A stretch of 64,000 nucleotides of DNA from Echeneis naucrates (taxonomy: Eukaryota > Chordata > Actinopteri > Carangiformes > Echeneidae), in contig NC_042531.1 in assembly GCF_900963305.1 (NCBI RefSeq), forward strand, positions 2,045,872 to 2,109,871, given 5' to 3'. Each line of letters opens with the position of its first letter. The stretch's first letter is position 1. Positions 37,919 through 49,660 of this stretch are shown piece after piece. The notes under the pieces were generated by a model. It saw only the letters and a program-made list of their open reading frames with translations, was not told the DNA's origin and did not search any database. The position numbers and the translations under genes are program-made.

Positions 37919-40900
37919 AAAAACAAAAACAAAACAACACAACAATGCAGAGTCCTCTCAGCACTGAATACCGTGTATTTAAGTACTGGCCATTTATTAA
38001 ATATCAGCCTGTTCTGATTGAGGTTCTTCTTTTGTTATAGAAGGACGCCAAAATGACATTTTGGTGTTTGTGCATATTTTATGTTTACGTTGTTGTAAAC
38101 TCAAATGACATAAAAAAAAGAAGCTGGAGCTTGTAAATTGTTTCCACTGAGTTCAGTTGCTGCTGGGAAGACTTGATGTTCGATGTTTCTGTTGACTAAA
38201 TGTTCAAGCTGAGGAAATGCAATGCTTTGGATCATTAAAGTGAATTTATTCACCTGTGAGCATATTGATAGTTGCTGTATATTTTATATATCCATGATGG
38301 ATAATTCATTTAAGTAAAGTTTCTTAACTTCAAATTATTCTTGAGTCTTTTTTTTTCTCTCAAGGATTGTGGATAAATCGACTTCCCACATCAGAGATGG
38401 ATGATAAAAATCCCAAACTCTGTTTTATTGTTTCCTTGTTTTCACATTTCCACAAAGAAATAATTACTATGCATGGAGCTAAATCTAAATAAAAATTGAA
38501 ACACAAAAAAAAGGTTCAAAAAAGTTTCAGGGTTTAATCCAAAGTTTTATACAACAAAATTCAACAGCAGAGGATGAATCATATGAGTTACGGGGGCCTA
38601 AAGCAGACACACACAGTACCATAGCTGCGATGAATCAGAGAAAATGAAAAGGTTTTCATTTTTCAGAAAAAAACGCCTGAGAGCTGGATCTGATTCCAAA
38701 AACAGCCAGAGATATCTGAGTGAACAGGTCAGAAACAGGAAGCCTGGAAACTGAAGAAGGTAAAGACTGAAAACTAGCAAAAGGCTTGATTTTGCACTCA
38801 CCCATTAAGACTGCTGCGCTGTTTTACTTCTTACTTACTCACACTAATTCATAGCAACTTGTCCGAGCGTGCTTACAGCCGAAACAAGCAGCCAGTTTCG
38901 TCATAACTGGTGCACCACATCCTGAGATAAGTCAAATAAACAAAGACCTAAAGTCTTGCTGTGTTTTTCATCTGATAAAACTTGACCCAGATAAATGTTG
39001 CTGATGTGATCAGTTTCTGTCCATGTCTCCGGCTGTCTCAAGTTTTCACAGCTTATTTCAAGCATGTCAGTCTCAATGTCGGTGCAGTTAGAAGAAAGGC
39101 ATGATTTTATACGGCCTTGCCTGAAATTTGGAGTTTTTATTACTTCATGTGAGGCATGTGTGAATTTTGCTGGGGCTTCGACGCCGCTGTTCAAAATCAA
39201 CGGAACAGGTGGAATTATTGGATGGTCCATCTGATTTCTTCTCACAGAGGCATTCAGCCATCAGATAAATCCTGCTTCTCATCAGCTTCACCATAAAGTG
39301 GCTGTATATGCAGTTTATAGTCAGTCCAGGGTCCACAGGATCTAACAGATGTGGCTGGAGGGAGCGGGCTGATCCACACCAACTTCAGATACAGCTGAGC
39401 GTTGAAAGTGTGACCTGATTATTTGGGAAAGTATCCGCGACCACCAAAGTTCTTATGGATCATCTGCGATGAACATAAACTTTTGTGATAATTCCTGAAA
39501 CATTTCATGCAAAACAACACAATTTAAAGGACGTCGCTGTGAGAAATTCTACAAAACTTTAAGAAAACAACACGATTCTGCCGTGAGATTGAAGTTTATT
39601 TAGTTTTTGGCTGCTGAGGCGTCACTGTTCTGCCTCAAATGTTGCTTCCAATTGTCATCATTCTGTTGACATATTAAAAATATTTTTCCAGATCCCATCT
39701 TTCACAGACTCAGCAATGACAGAGCAGGCTGGGATTGGCTGATTGTGTTTGTGGTTTGTATCAAAACTTCACTGAGACATACAACCTGAAAAACAGGATG
39801 TGGGCTCACACCGCTGACTCCGAAGTTCCAAACAATCAAAGGCTTGTCGAGGTAAAATGGACAAATGAAATACTGCTTGCAAAAATGTTTCATTTGACTC
39901 ATTTTCTTCTTCTTTATTTGAGTATTTTAACATTTTATTATTATTATTATTAAGTATTTATTGGACCTGATGATAAGATGTTCCTTTATTCGTCCCATAG
40001 TGGGGAAATTTACAGTATTACAGCAGCTAGAGGGCATCAGTAAAAAAGAAACAGAATTAGACAAAAAAACCTGCAGCGGAGGCCCACGGGGGGTGTTAGG
40101 CTGAAGGTGGGCCACTCAGTCCTGGGCGGATGCCACAGTCCATCTGAGTGTTGTAGAACCTGTACGATGAGACAGACTTTAGAAGGTGTAGGACTTTATT
40201 TTAGGTTTTGGATCTTTGTTTGCATTGAATTAACTAGCTGTTGTTGCAGATTAGCTATAAAGGTCATTTATGTGAATTATTACTACCATTATTATTATTA
40301 CGATGATGCTCAATAATTACTATTATCAGAGTTTAATCAGGTGGTTTTTCTTTTAAATTATCAGTCAAGTTTAGTCCAAACAGAAAAAATAACCTTCACT
40401 ATTTTGTACAGCACAAGGTGATGATTTGGAGTAAAGTCCAAAACCAAAAACTGAGAATTATTTATTTATCGACCAAATACTTGCAGGTTTCAACTTGTTG
40501 TTTGCGTTTTGGGGTTAGAGACGCTCCAAATGATGGTTTCATCAAAAGGTTGCATAAAACTGCACACACCCAACTACAAACAAAAGTCAAACACACAAAC
40601 ATCTCAATCTTCTGTTGTTCAAAAATTTCCACAGATGGAAATTGTCAAACCACAGTAATATGACATCACTCACACACCATCCTCTGCGAGAGCTGTGAAG
40701 CGTTTTGAGCACAAGGTGTCATATACAGGAAATATTGTTTCCCTCTGTGAAGACAGAAGCAAAAGAAATGTGACTGACAGCTGATGACTGTAGTATTCAG
40801 GCTGGGTGGAAACAGACTCATTTAGCCCGACGCTAGAATTTCCTTCAGCGTCAGTTCAGTCTCAGAATGAGCTGTTTGTGATTTTAGTTAGTTAGTTGGG

Positions 40901-40959
40901 CATTCAGTGTCGTTCTCTGTAGCACAGTAATTTAGTTTGGTCAATCTTTTTTAAGTAGA
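37919..40959. other. CTLA4-like 3' region and intergenic spacer
   Basis: A possible polyadenylation signal (ATTAAA) is near 38235, at the end of a plausible 3' UTR. A repeat tail lies at 39945-40060. A minus-strand open stretch at 38901-39396 is listed under findings. No gene is supported. Confidence 0.55.
39945..40060. repeat. Dispersed teleost repeat fragment
   Basis: An ATT run, then ttcctttattcgtcccatag, tggggaaattt and acagcagctagagg. This is a common fish repeat phrase, also met at 14550-14600. Confidence 0.55.
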
Positions 40960-42970
40960 ATGGCGTTCAAAAGGAGCAGAAACTTTAAGATGAGCACTTA
41001 CGGCTTCAACATCTTCGTCCTCACAGTTTACCTGAGTGTCTTTCCTCACAGAGGCAGAACCTTTGGTAGGACATCTCTACTGTCTAATCAAAATGTTTCT
41101 GTTTTTATATCTGATGATCCACAGAAATGTGTTTTGTTTTTTTTTTTGTATCAATGAAACTGTCAGTATATTAACGTGAACCATTTTGACACTGTTCAGC
41201 CTTTTTGTTTTCCAAGAGAAGCTGAATTATTTTCATTCTGCAGATTTTAAGGTGAATCAGCCTCGTTTTCAGACTGTGGACCAGGACGGATGGGTCCTTA
41301 TCAGCTGTGAACACACGGCGGACGTCCAAAATGTTACAGACATTCGACTCTACAGTGTAACACCGTAGGTATCCAGCTGCACTAATAGTGAGCTTCTGTT
41401 TGCCTAAAAATCTTTGTAGTATCTGTGTCTGTCACTTTCATCACATTTTTTCTTCCTATGTTGAACCTCTTTCTTGGTAAGCATGTTACAGAAACCAAAT
41501 CAGACCACAAACGAGGTCAGGTCTAGAATATTACTTTTCACAGAATTTCCTGTTAAAATGTTGAAAAATATTCTTTCAATCTTACACTCTTTCAACGCTA
41601 TTGATAAAACATTTATAGAATCCTGTAAATTGAATTTAATGAATCTCATCAGACAAATCCGTAGAGTACTCCATGCTGACAAATAAACACACAACCAAAC
41701 AAGCAGCCTCCTGGTGGCTGGTTTGGCATGAAATTTCCTCCACCGTCACAAATACAGCAAGTTTTTGAAGACAAGCTCCGACTGATGTGTGTCTGTCTGC
41801 TCTCGACCAATGAAAGGTCCACAAAAAACATAATCTGCCAGAAGGGAATGTCAAACTGTCGGAACATCTTCATGTATGAACAGAATCCAAAGAAATGGAT
41901 TTTCTTCATTTTCAACATCCAGCCAAAGGACACGGTGAACACATATATGTGTGAGGTCACAGTGACGAAAGATTTTTTCGATACAACCAAACACGGAACA
42001 CCAACAGAACTAGTTGCAGGTACGTGTTTAAAATCTGTAAAGTCTGTTTGAAAGGTGTTGGATAAAAAAAAAAAAAAAAATCTAAACTCAACCAACCAAT
42101 GTTATTTGTGTTTAAATTCATATCCTCTAAAGAGGTTTCTGCGACTTCTGCGATTAAAAACCGTTAAAAACGTTAGGGAAAAAAAACTAAAGGAAAATCT
42201 AATTTGTATTTTTCCCAACTTCAACATGAACTGTGGCTCATTTAAACCTGAATCTGAATAATTAGTCAACCAAACAGGGGGATCGTAGTGTTTGTGTTTG
42301 TGTGTAAAACTGCAGTAACAGGAAATAACCATTGTTATTTATGGTCAGGTTGGAATTTGCCAGGTAAAAATGAAACGGTCTGCTCGACCCCCCCCCCTTC
42401 TCCTCTCAACTGGATTCTGATTGGTCTGCTGGCTCTGCTGCTCCTGTCCAGCTTCACCATCATCCTCGTCTTCATCAGACTCTTGGTGACTGTAAGTCGG
42501 CCTCACCTACCGTTTCTCTCATGTACTACTTTGAGCAAAACAGGTTAAGCTGGAAAAGTTGAAAACACATAAATTCTCCAAACCGAAGCCCCGATTTTCC
42601 CTTTTATCTTTAATATTGTTGGAATTCAGCCTGACATTCAGGAAGGGCAAAGCAAACTGAACTGTCTTATTTCTGTTGACTTATTTTCACTCCATTGACC
42701 TGTTAGTTGTTGTTATTTTTTTTTTTTCATGACCTTTGACCCCATCTTGTAGAAATCTCCCACAATCCATCACTGAGGCTTGTTTTTATCTTATGACCGA
42801 CACACACCTCAGGAAAGAAAACTCTGACATATGTGTTTCTTCTGTTTCAGAACAACAAAAAAAACAACAGCAGCAACAACAACAACAGAGAACCCGAACA
42901 CTCAACCTACGTGGTCATGAGGACAGCTCCTCTAACACAAAGGGCATCTCCCCACATTTACTACGACTAG
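40960..42970 (+). CDS. ICOS-like costimulatory receptor (CD28 family, YxxM tail)
   Basis: Five exons proposed: 40960-41065, 41244-41356, 41758-42019, 42364-42491 and 42851-42970; 242 residues. A second ATG at 40990 gives a better signal peptide. The IgV domain has Cys57 (LISCEH) and Cys138 (NTYMCEV) with LMCVC and SNCRN between. The run CRNIFMYEQNPKKWIFFIFN fits the human ICOS stretch CHSQLSNNSVSFFLYNL. No PPP loop follows the F strand (KDFFDTTKHG). Cys167 lies in the stalk and the helix spans about 177-200. The tail is asparagine-rich and carries Tyr223-Val-Val-Met-Arg, a YxxM site like ICOS YMFMR. The gene is third in line after the CD28-like and CTLA4-like genes, as ICOS is in mammals. Weak point: the exon 2 donor (AGT before GTAACA at 41357) is poor; another at 41365 (GTAGGT) has the wrong phase for the acceptor used. 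A possible polyadenylation signal is at 43144-43149. Confidence 0.7.
42851..42886 (+). repeat. Coding AAC/AGC trinucleotide tract
   Basis: Encodes twelve residues of N, K and S at the start of the ICOS-like cytoplasmic tail. It looks like a microsatellite captured in coding sequence. Confidence 0.75.
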
Positions 42971-44154
42971 TTGGTTAACTGATGCTGAATCTGAAACTGT
43001 TGACATCTTGCACTAAACAGCAGGGAGAGACAAAGACCATCTGCAAATATGCCCATATGAATATGAGCAATTTGTTATTATTTAAGGTATTTTCCAAAAC
43101 AGTCAACTCTATATTTAATATCATACATTCAGCCAGACAGAGAAATAAAAACTGACAAATTAATTAAAACAGGGAACACACGGATGGAAGCATCAAGAGC
43201 AGATCCTTTACTTTTGCACTGTAAATGATGATTTACCTTTTGTTTGCCCTTTATTTTGTTGCTAATGCAGTTTATATTCTATAATTCATTCATTGTAGCA
43301 GCACTTTGACGCTTAGGTATCAAGGACTTTGGGAACAGGAGTCAGGGTCATGCCGGCTATGAGTCAGACTCCTTGAAATTGGCCCTGTGCCTAAATATTA
43401 ATGAATATGACACAAGTTAAAAAAAAAACAAAACTATCTCATCTCTTCTCTCATGACATCTGAATGTTCTGCTCCACTTGCTTTGCTTCCTTTTACTTTA
43501 CCTAAATATATTTTATTTAAAAAAAATATGAAGTCAAGCTGATATTTTAATTGAAACTAAAAATGGAAACATGTGGGGCCCTGTGTGAATACAACTGGCG
43601 TGTGCGTGAGCGTGCATTGTTTTGTCGGTGTCTTAGTGCAGATGTGGAAAAGAACTGCTCTCCTCCTGAGTGAAGTTCAGCAGCAGGTTGTATTTTGGGA
43701 AGGACAGCAGAGGGAGACATCAGTGGGCTCTATGATATTATTTCCATCCCACTCAGCAAAGACACAAGAAAATATCTGCTGCTGCTTTTTTGATTTGAGG
43801 ATTTTTGACCTTTTCAGGGAATTTTTCAACATTTATTTGTGTGATATGAGTGTGAATTAAAGTAAAGTTTGGGCAAAGTAATGGACAAACATACACATTT
43901 AAGTGTCACACTGCCTCTGCAAGCTATTCTTCTTCCCATAATGCCTTTGGTGCCAAGAGAAGCAGATGCACCTGAGAAGACACGATGTGGAGGAAAACCT
44001 GATCCATCGGACCAGACCACCTGATGCTCGTGTTCCCACTGTAGGAGGTTTAGGTTGTGGACACCCTGACTGGTCTGCAGCCCCACAACAAACTGCGAAG
44101 CTCCGTGTGAAGCTCGTCTGCTCTATCAGACCACATGATCCCCCACGTCTGGTA

Positions 44155-44180
44155 GATCCTGGTCTCTGCAGACCAGGATC
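44155..44180. repeat. Palindrome with 10-bp arms
   Basis: gatcctggtc, six-base spacer tctgca, gaccaggatc: a perfect inverted repeat. The surrounding block is not recognised. Confidence 0.8.
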
Positions 44181-44847
44181 ATCCCACAGAGCTGCTGCTT
44201 TGGAGAAACTCTGAGCCATCTACACACCATGGTTTGGTTTTCAAATTTTTTCTGCTTCCAAAACACCAAACTCAGGACTAAATGTTCACCTGTTGCCTCA
44301 ACAGGTTTATTTTGTCCCTCATTAAAATACCAACCTCCGACTCACAGTTCCTCTTTCACATATTTATTATTCACCACTCAGCTAAAGACATCCTGCTGAG
44401 GAAACCTTTGAAGGAATCTGATCATCAGAGAATAAACATTTTGTGTGTTGCTGCTTAAAATTGAAAAATCTGAGAATTAAGCTGTCAGTTTTAATGAACT
44501 GAGATATCTTCACAATTCACAGTGATTTTCTTTGCTTATCTCTGAGTTTAGTTACTGATATTGCCAGATATTGCATCATGTGTTTTTGCTTCCTGGGCTA
44601 GTTTGCATCATGAGTGGATTTCACATCATGCGTTTGCCCTTAGATGTTTTTCTTCACACCTTTGATTGGATGGAGCCCTTTGAGATTTGAGTTTGTAGGA
44701 ATCGGCCTTTAATGTGAGAAGGTGTGAAAGGTTGATGAGAGCGGCTCATTAGAGAAACATCAGCTGCAGGTGGATGTTTGGTTTGTGTTCGATCCCACTG
44801 CGGTCTCTCAGACCTGGATGAGTGTGTAGCACAGACAGGCAATAGAC

Positions 44848-44945
44848 TCAAATCAATTTTATTTGTATTGCATCAGTTTGCAACAGATGCCATCTCAAAG
44901 CACTCCCCAAATAGATATAAAGTTATTTACAAAGGCTTAAAAAGT
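44848..44945. repeat. Dispersed repeat tail (caattttatttgtattgcat type)
   Basis: Resembles the common fish phrase for the end of short interspersed elements, continuing with ctcaaagcactccccaaata. Related to 31844-31960. Confidence 0.5.
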
Positions 44946-45773
44946 TCCCACCAAAAGTAGCACTTGGGAAAACTTCCACTGAGAACGAATCCCGGGACCA
45001 GAACTGGACTTTGGCTGGTGCATATATTGTTAACTTAGCAACACATTTGGCTATCTAATGATTAAATTTCCCGCTTTAACCTGCCAGTCTCTCGTAGGGC
45101 TGAAATTCAGAGACAAACAACCATCCACACGACAGGTTTCAAACCCAGAACACAAAAAGGCCACTGGTTGTAATGCAAACCCTAACGCTGAGAGCCACAG
45201 TGCTAACTGCCCTGCTGCCATGCTGTTGAAACCAACAGTGCCCTAAAGAAGCCTTCACCGGCCTTTAAAGAGTGGATGTAACAACTGCTCCTCAGGTGGA
45301 ACGTCCACAAGAACCTCAATGAAGCAAAAAGGCAGAACTGAGCTGCCTTCACCCTCTTGACATGAAAAAACCGAGTAATTACCAGAGATGTGATTTCTTT
45401 AGGCTTTTGTGACTCTAAAAAAGGCCAACTGCTGAGAAGGAAACACAAAAACAAAAGACAGTTAGCTGAGCAGTGGCCTTGGATGACAGTTATTGGGGCC
45501 AGCTGGCCTTTTGTCAACTCCATTAAGACTCCAGACCTGTTGATAAACTTACCTGATGTAACTTGCTTTATAAGAAAATTTGAATGTTACCATGTTACCA
45601 GACAGAACCAGGATGATGCTAATTTCAAAGGTAGCGGACGACAGAAGGGATTTCTTGTAGATGCAAGTGAAAGAATGACTGCAGTGTGATGTGGTCGGCG
45701 TGAGAGCAGCAGGAGCTCATCAGCATTTCCTCTCTCAGACCTTTGATGGGAATGAGCTTTGCTTTACGTAGCT

Positions 45774-46584
45774 ATTCAACTCCTCCTGCATGAGACGAAG
45801 CTGTTTCACTCGCAGCCCGTGTTGATTTACGTTCTGCTGTCGTCCATCTCCTTACTCACTGTGTCTCTGAGCCTGCTGCTCATCATCTCTATTCCCCACG
45901 TCAAGCACCAAACATCCCTTCAGTCATTAATCAAAGTGTGAGATAGTGATGAAAAGCCTGTGGTGAAATTATAATCAGCTGATTTTAAACACTGAGAAAA
46001 TGTGTTTTTTCTCCTTTCTTGGATTGTCACTTTGCTTGGTTCTGGATTGAAATGAATTTAATATAAGAAGTTTTCCCCTCCAGGGAGCTGCAGACTCCCA
46101 CCATCCTCCTCCTCCTCTCTCCAGCTGTCACAGATTACTTTGTGGTCCTCTTTCGGTCCTTTCAGATTATGCACATCGATGGCAACATCATGTGTCTCCT
46201 GTATCAGGATCTGTTGTATGTGGTCACCTCGGCCTCTGTAGGAACCATGGTGCTCATATCTGCTGACCGCCATGTGGCCATTTGCGATCCTCTGCATTAC
46301 CCCATGAATGTGACGCAGATGTCTTGTTGTGTAAGATGACTTTGATTGCCGAAAAAGTCCCCTAAAATTAAAATTTATTATTTTAGGTGACAGGATCTGT
46401 ATCTGTCTGATGGATCTGGTCTGTAGCCTTACAGAGTCTGATCCTGAAGGACAACCTGAAGCAGCCTGGCAGATATAACTCCGGTGACTGAGAGTGTATC
46501 CTCAGGATTAATGACATTGCTGGACTACATGTTATCAACAATAATTCCACCCCACAAAGCGCTGATAAAACTTACAGATCATTT
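45774..46584 (+). pseudogene. TAAR-like pseudogene fragment 1
   Basis: Exon-1 remnant at 45774-45941 (NSSC region, then a TM1-like ISLLTVSLSLLLIISIPHVK). Exon-2 remnant from about 46082 (TPTILLLLSPAVTDYFV, VVTSASVGTMVLISADRHVA). A short intron-like gap follows at 46331-46388, flanked by GTAAG and TTTTAG. After that come frameshifted pieces of TM4-ECL2 with an in-frame stop. The TM5 part seen in fragment 2 is deleted. DRY is DRH and the residue at 3.32 is Leu. A dead relative of the array genes, not a copy of them. Confidence 0.8.
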
Positions 46585-46787
46585 TAAAAATGATGACGTC
46601 AACAAGGCCGATAGTTGGGGCCTTCCCTCCTTAAACTTCTGTATTCCTGTTGTAAAGGAAGGAGGAGGGACTTCAGCTGAGACACAACAGGAACCAGTGG
46701 CTGACGTGGAGCAAAGAGATAAATCAGCTGGATGTGTGAGAGGTTTGGTCAGAAATCTGGAGGAGCTCCAGCAGCTTCTCCTCTCTG
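46570..46787 (+). promoter_or_regulatory. Presumed promoter/5' UTR of TAAR gene A
   Basis: The ~220 bp between the pseudogene end and the ATG are conserved in all full units. They contain the palindrome TGACGTCA (46594-46601), a CRE-type site also present at 49467, 51749, 54471, 58483 and 60942. Function is inferred from conservation within the array only, which recent duplication alone could explain. Confidence 0.35.
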
Positions 46788-47884
46788 ATGATGGAGAGCC
46801 TGGAGGAGACTGAACTCTGCTTTCCACAGCTCCTCAACTCCTCCTGCAGGAAGCCGAAGCGCTCGGAGACCGAGGCCGTGCTCGTCTACATCCTGCTGTC
46901 GTCCATCTCCGTGCTCACCGCAGCTCTCAACCTGCTGGTCATCATCTCCATCTCACACTTCAAGTAGTTAACACATTTCCTCTTTTTCAGCAAAATATGT
47001 CATTGATTTATGATTTCAGATGATGTTTATGTGTGATTATAAATGTCATATATTGTAACAATAGTGTGATGTTCCTCCTTTAATCCAGGCAGCTGCAGAC
47101 CCCCACCAACCTCCTCCTCTTGTCTCTGGCAGTCTCAGATTTCTTTGTGGGCCTCGTCATGTGCTTTCAGATCCTCCTCTCAGACAGCTGTTGGACCCTC
47201 GGCGACCGCATGTGTACTCTGTATGGTGTTTTGGACTACATCATCACCTCGGCCTCAGTGGGAACTATGGTCCTCATATCTGTCGACCGCTACGTGGCCA
47301 TTTGTGACCCCCTGCGTTACTCTGACAAAGTGACTGTAAGAGGAGTCGTGGTCTGTTCTGGTCTGTGTTGGGTCTGCTCTCTGCTGTACAACAGCGTTGT
47401 AATGAAGGAGAACATCACACAGCCAGGCCGGTACAACTCCTGCTCCGGAGAGTGTGTGATTGTCATCAACTACATCGCAGGAGTCATCGATGTCATGTTG
47501 ACCTTCATCGGTCCGGTGTCCGTCATCATTGTCCTGTATCTGAGAGTGTTTGTGGTGGCCGTCTCTCAAGCTCGAGCCATGCGCTCTCAACGTTCAGGGA
47601 CTTTTCTGGCTAAGAGGTCTGAGCTGAAAGCAGCCAAGACTCTCGGTGTTGTCGTGGTTGTGTTTCTGATGTGTCTTTGTCCATATTACTGCTCCACTCT
47701 TACGAGCCAGAGCTCCTCGTTTAGCGCCACCACCGTCCCCTTAGAGAGCTGGTTGTTTTACTTTAACTCCTGTCTGAACCCCATCATTTATGCTTTCTGT
47801 TATCCCTGGTTTATGAAATCTGTCAAACTCATTGTCACATTGAAGATACTGAGGTCGGACTCCAGTGAGACCAGAATACTGTAG
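46788..47884 (+). CDS. Trace amine-associated receptor, array copy A
   Basis: Two exons, 46788-46963 and 47089-47884 (intron 125 bp, phase 2, in the first intracellular loop); 323 residues. A second in-frame ATG follows at once. The N-terminus has CFPQLLNSSC with a glycosylation site. TM2 has LAVSDFFVG, TM3 has Cys101 and Asp108 (3.32), and DRYVAICDP follows. TM5 has Asp193 (5.42) and Pro201. TM6 reads CLCP, so 6.48 is Leu255 instead of Trp. TM7 has Tyr283 and the TAAR signature NSCLNPIIYAFCYPWF. TAARs are G-protein-coupled amine receptors of olfactory neurons. Acidic residues at both 3.32 and 5.42 are the pair used for diamines by zebrafish TAAR13c, so a diamine ligand is inferred. A glycosylation site (NIT) is in ECL2. 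Polyadenylation signal AATAAA at 48048-48053. The TAAR class number is not assigned. Confidence 0.93.
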
Positions 47885-48600
47885 AGAGAGATGTTTACTA
47901 ATTCAAAAGTCTGAACGCATGTTAAATATGTTCTGCAGCAGCTTCAAGTCTGCCAAAAATGATGTGATGACATGTTATATTATTATAACTGCTTTAAGTT
48001 CAACAGTCAGTGTCTGCTCATGCAGCAGCCTCCACAGAAACACATAAAATAAACATTTATTTTTGCTTACAATAAAATATTGTTGTATTATATGACAGTT
48101 GAACACAATTTGTCATAAACATCATAACTTTGTTGTTGTATACTGCCGATAAACTGTGATTTAATGTCTCTGTAAAGTTTTTGTCTGATCAAACTAGCTT
48201 GAGCTCATTACGTAATGTTGATTATTAATAGACTGCACTGATTACTCCCTTTGTGTGTTATTAAATCAGAAAACTAAACAGAGTTCACTTTCTCCGCAGC
48301 ACAAACACAAACACATATTGTTGCAGCACCCGCGGCCTCTGGACGCTGAACAGGTCTGAGTGTCGGCCAATTATCTGCAGCTGATAACTGTGTATCTCTG
48401 TGGACGAGAAGGTTTTCACACCTCCTCAGTGCAATCAAAGCCGTTAAGGAAAGAAGACAACATGACGCGTTGTCTTCGTATCAAAACACAAAGTTATCAC
48501 TGTCATTGCATAAGCCACCGAAGTAAATAGAAACAATTTTGTTGACCTCTTGAACTTTCTGATGTAACCTCAGATCATGAAAAATGAGCTGCTTTTCATC

Positions 48601-49460
48601 CAAGCTGTTTCACTTTCAGCCCGTGTTGATTTACGTTCCGCTGTCGTCCATCTCCTTACTCACTGTGTCTCTGAGCCTGCTGCTCATCATCTCTATTCCC
48701 CACGTCAAGCACCAAATATCCCTTCAGTCATTAATCAAAGTGTGAGATAGTGATTAAAAGCCTGTGGTGAAATTATAATCAGCTGATTTTAAACACTGAG
48801 AAAATGTGTTTTTTCTCCTTTCTTGGATTGTCACTTTGCTTGGTTCTGGATTGAAATGAATTTAATATAAGAAGTTTTCCCCTCCAGGGAGCTGCAGACT
48901 CCCACCATCCTCCTCCTCCTCTCTCCAGCTGTCACAGATTACTTTGTGGTCCTCTTTCGGTCCTTTCAGATTATGCACATCGATAGCAACATCATGTGTC
49001 TCCTGTATCAGGATCTGTTGTATGTGGTCACCTCGGCCTCTGTAGGAACCATGGTGCTCATATCTGCTGACCGCCATGTAGCCATTTGCGATCCTCTGCA
49101 TTACCCCATGAATGTGACGCAGATGTCTTGTTGTGTAAGATGATTTTGAGTGCCGAAAAAGGCCCCTAAAATTAAAATGTATTATTTTAGGTGACAGGAT
49201 CTGTATCTGTCTGATGGATCTGGTCTGTAGCCTTACAGAGTCTGATCCTGAAGGACAACCTGAAGCAGCCTGGCAGATATAACTCCGGTGACTGAGAGTG
49301 TATCCTCAGGATTAACGACATCGCTGGACTTGTTGACCTCACTTTGACCTTCATTGTTCCCGTCTCCATTATTGTCACTCTGTATGTCAGAGTATTTGTA
49401 GATGTTATCAACAATAATTCCACCCCACAAAGCGCTGATAAAACTTACAGATCATTTTAA
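48601..49460 (+). pseudogene. TAAR-like pseudogene fragment 2
   Basis: The best-preserved member of the pseudogene family. Exon-1 remnant 48601-48746; exon-2 remnant 48885-49139; after a GTAAG...TTTTAG gap it resumes at 49192. TM4 is frameshifted and a stop sits in ECL2, where the genes have CSGEC. TM5 is complete (LVDLTLTFIVPVSIIVTLYV) and the reading ends in a stop at 49458-49460. Asp at 5.42 is kept, but 3.32 is Leu and DRY is DRH. Nothing of TM6-TM7 is present; the sequence runs straight into the promoter of gene B. Confidence 0.82.
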
Positions 49461-49660
49461 AAATGATGACGTCAACAAGGCCGATAGTTGGGGCGTTCCC
49501 TCCTTAAACTTCTGTATTCCTGTTGTAAAGGAAGGAGGAGGGACTTCAGCTGAGACACAACAGGAACCAGTGGCTGACGTGGAGCAAAGAGATAAATCAG
49601 CTGGATGTGTGAGAGGTTTGGTCAGAAATCTGGAGGAGCTCCAGCAGCTTCTCCTCTCTG

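Larger units (their letters stand above)
42971..45770. other. Intergenic region, ICOS-like gene to TAAR array
   Basis: 3' UTR of the ICOS-like gene to about 43165, then spacer. It includes a perfect 10-bp-arm palindrome at 44155-44180 inside an unassigned GC-richer block (43920-44220), and a repeat tail at 44848-44945. No gene recognised. Confidence 0.55.

Noticed and set aside
46484-46827. 109-residue plus frame and its 82-residue minus shadow repeated before every TAAR gene
   Set aside because: Formed by pseudogene remnant plus promoter sequence. The repetition reflects unit duplication, and no family match was seen.
47255-47590. 111-residue minus-strand frame repeated in every TAAR copy
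   Set aside because: Antisense shadow of the receptor coding sequence.
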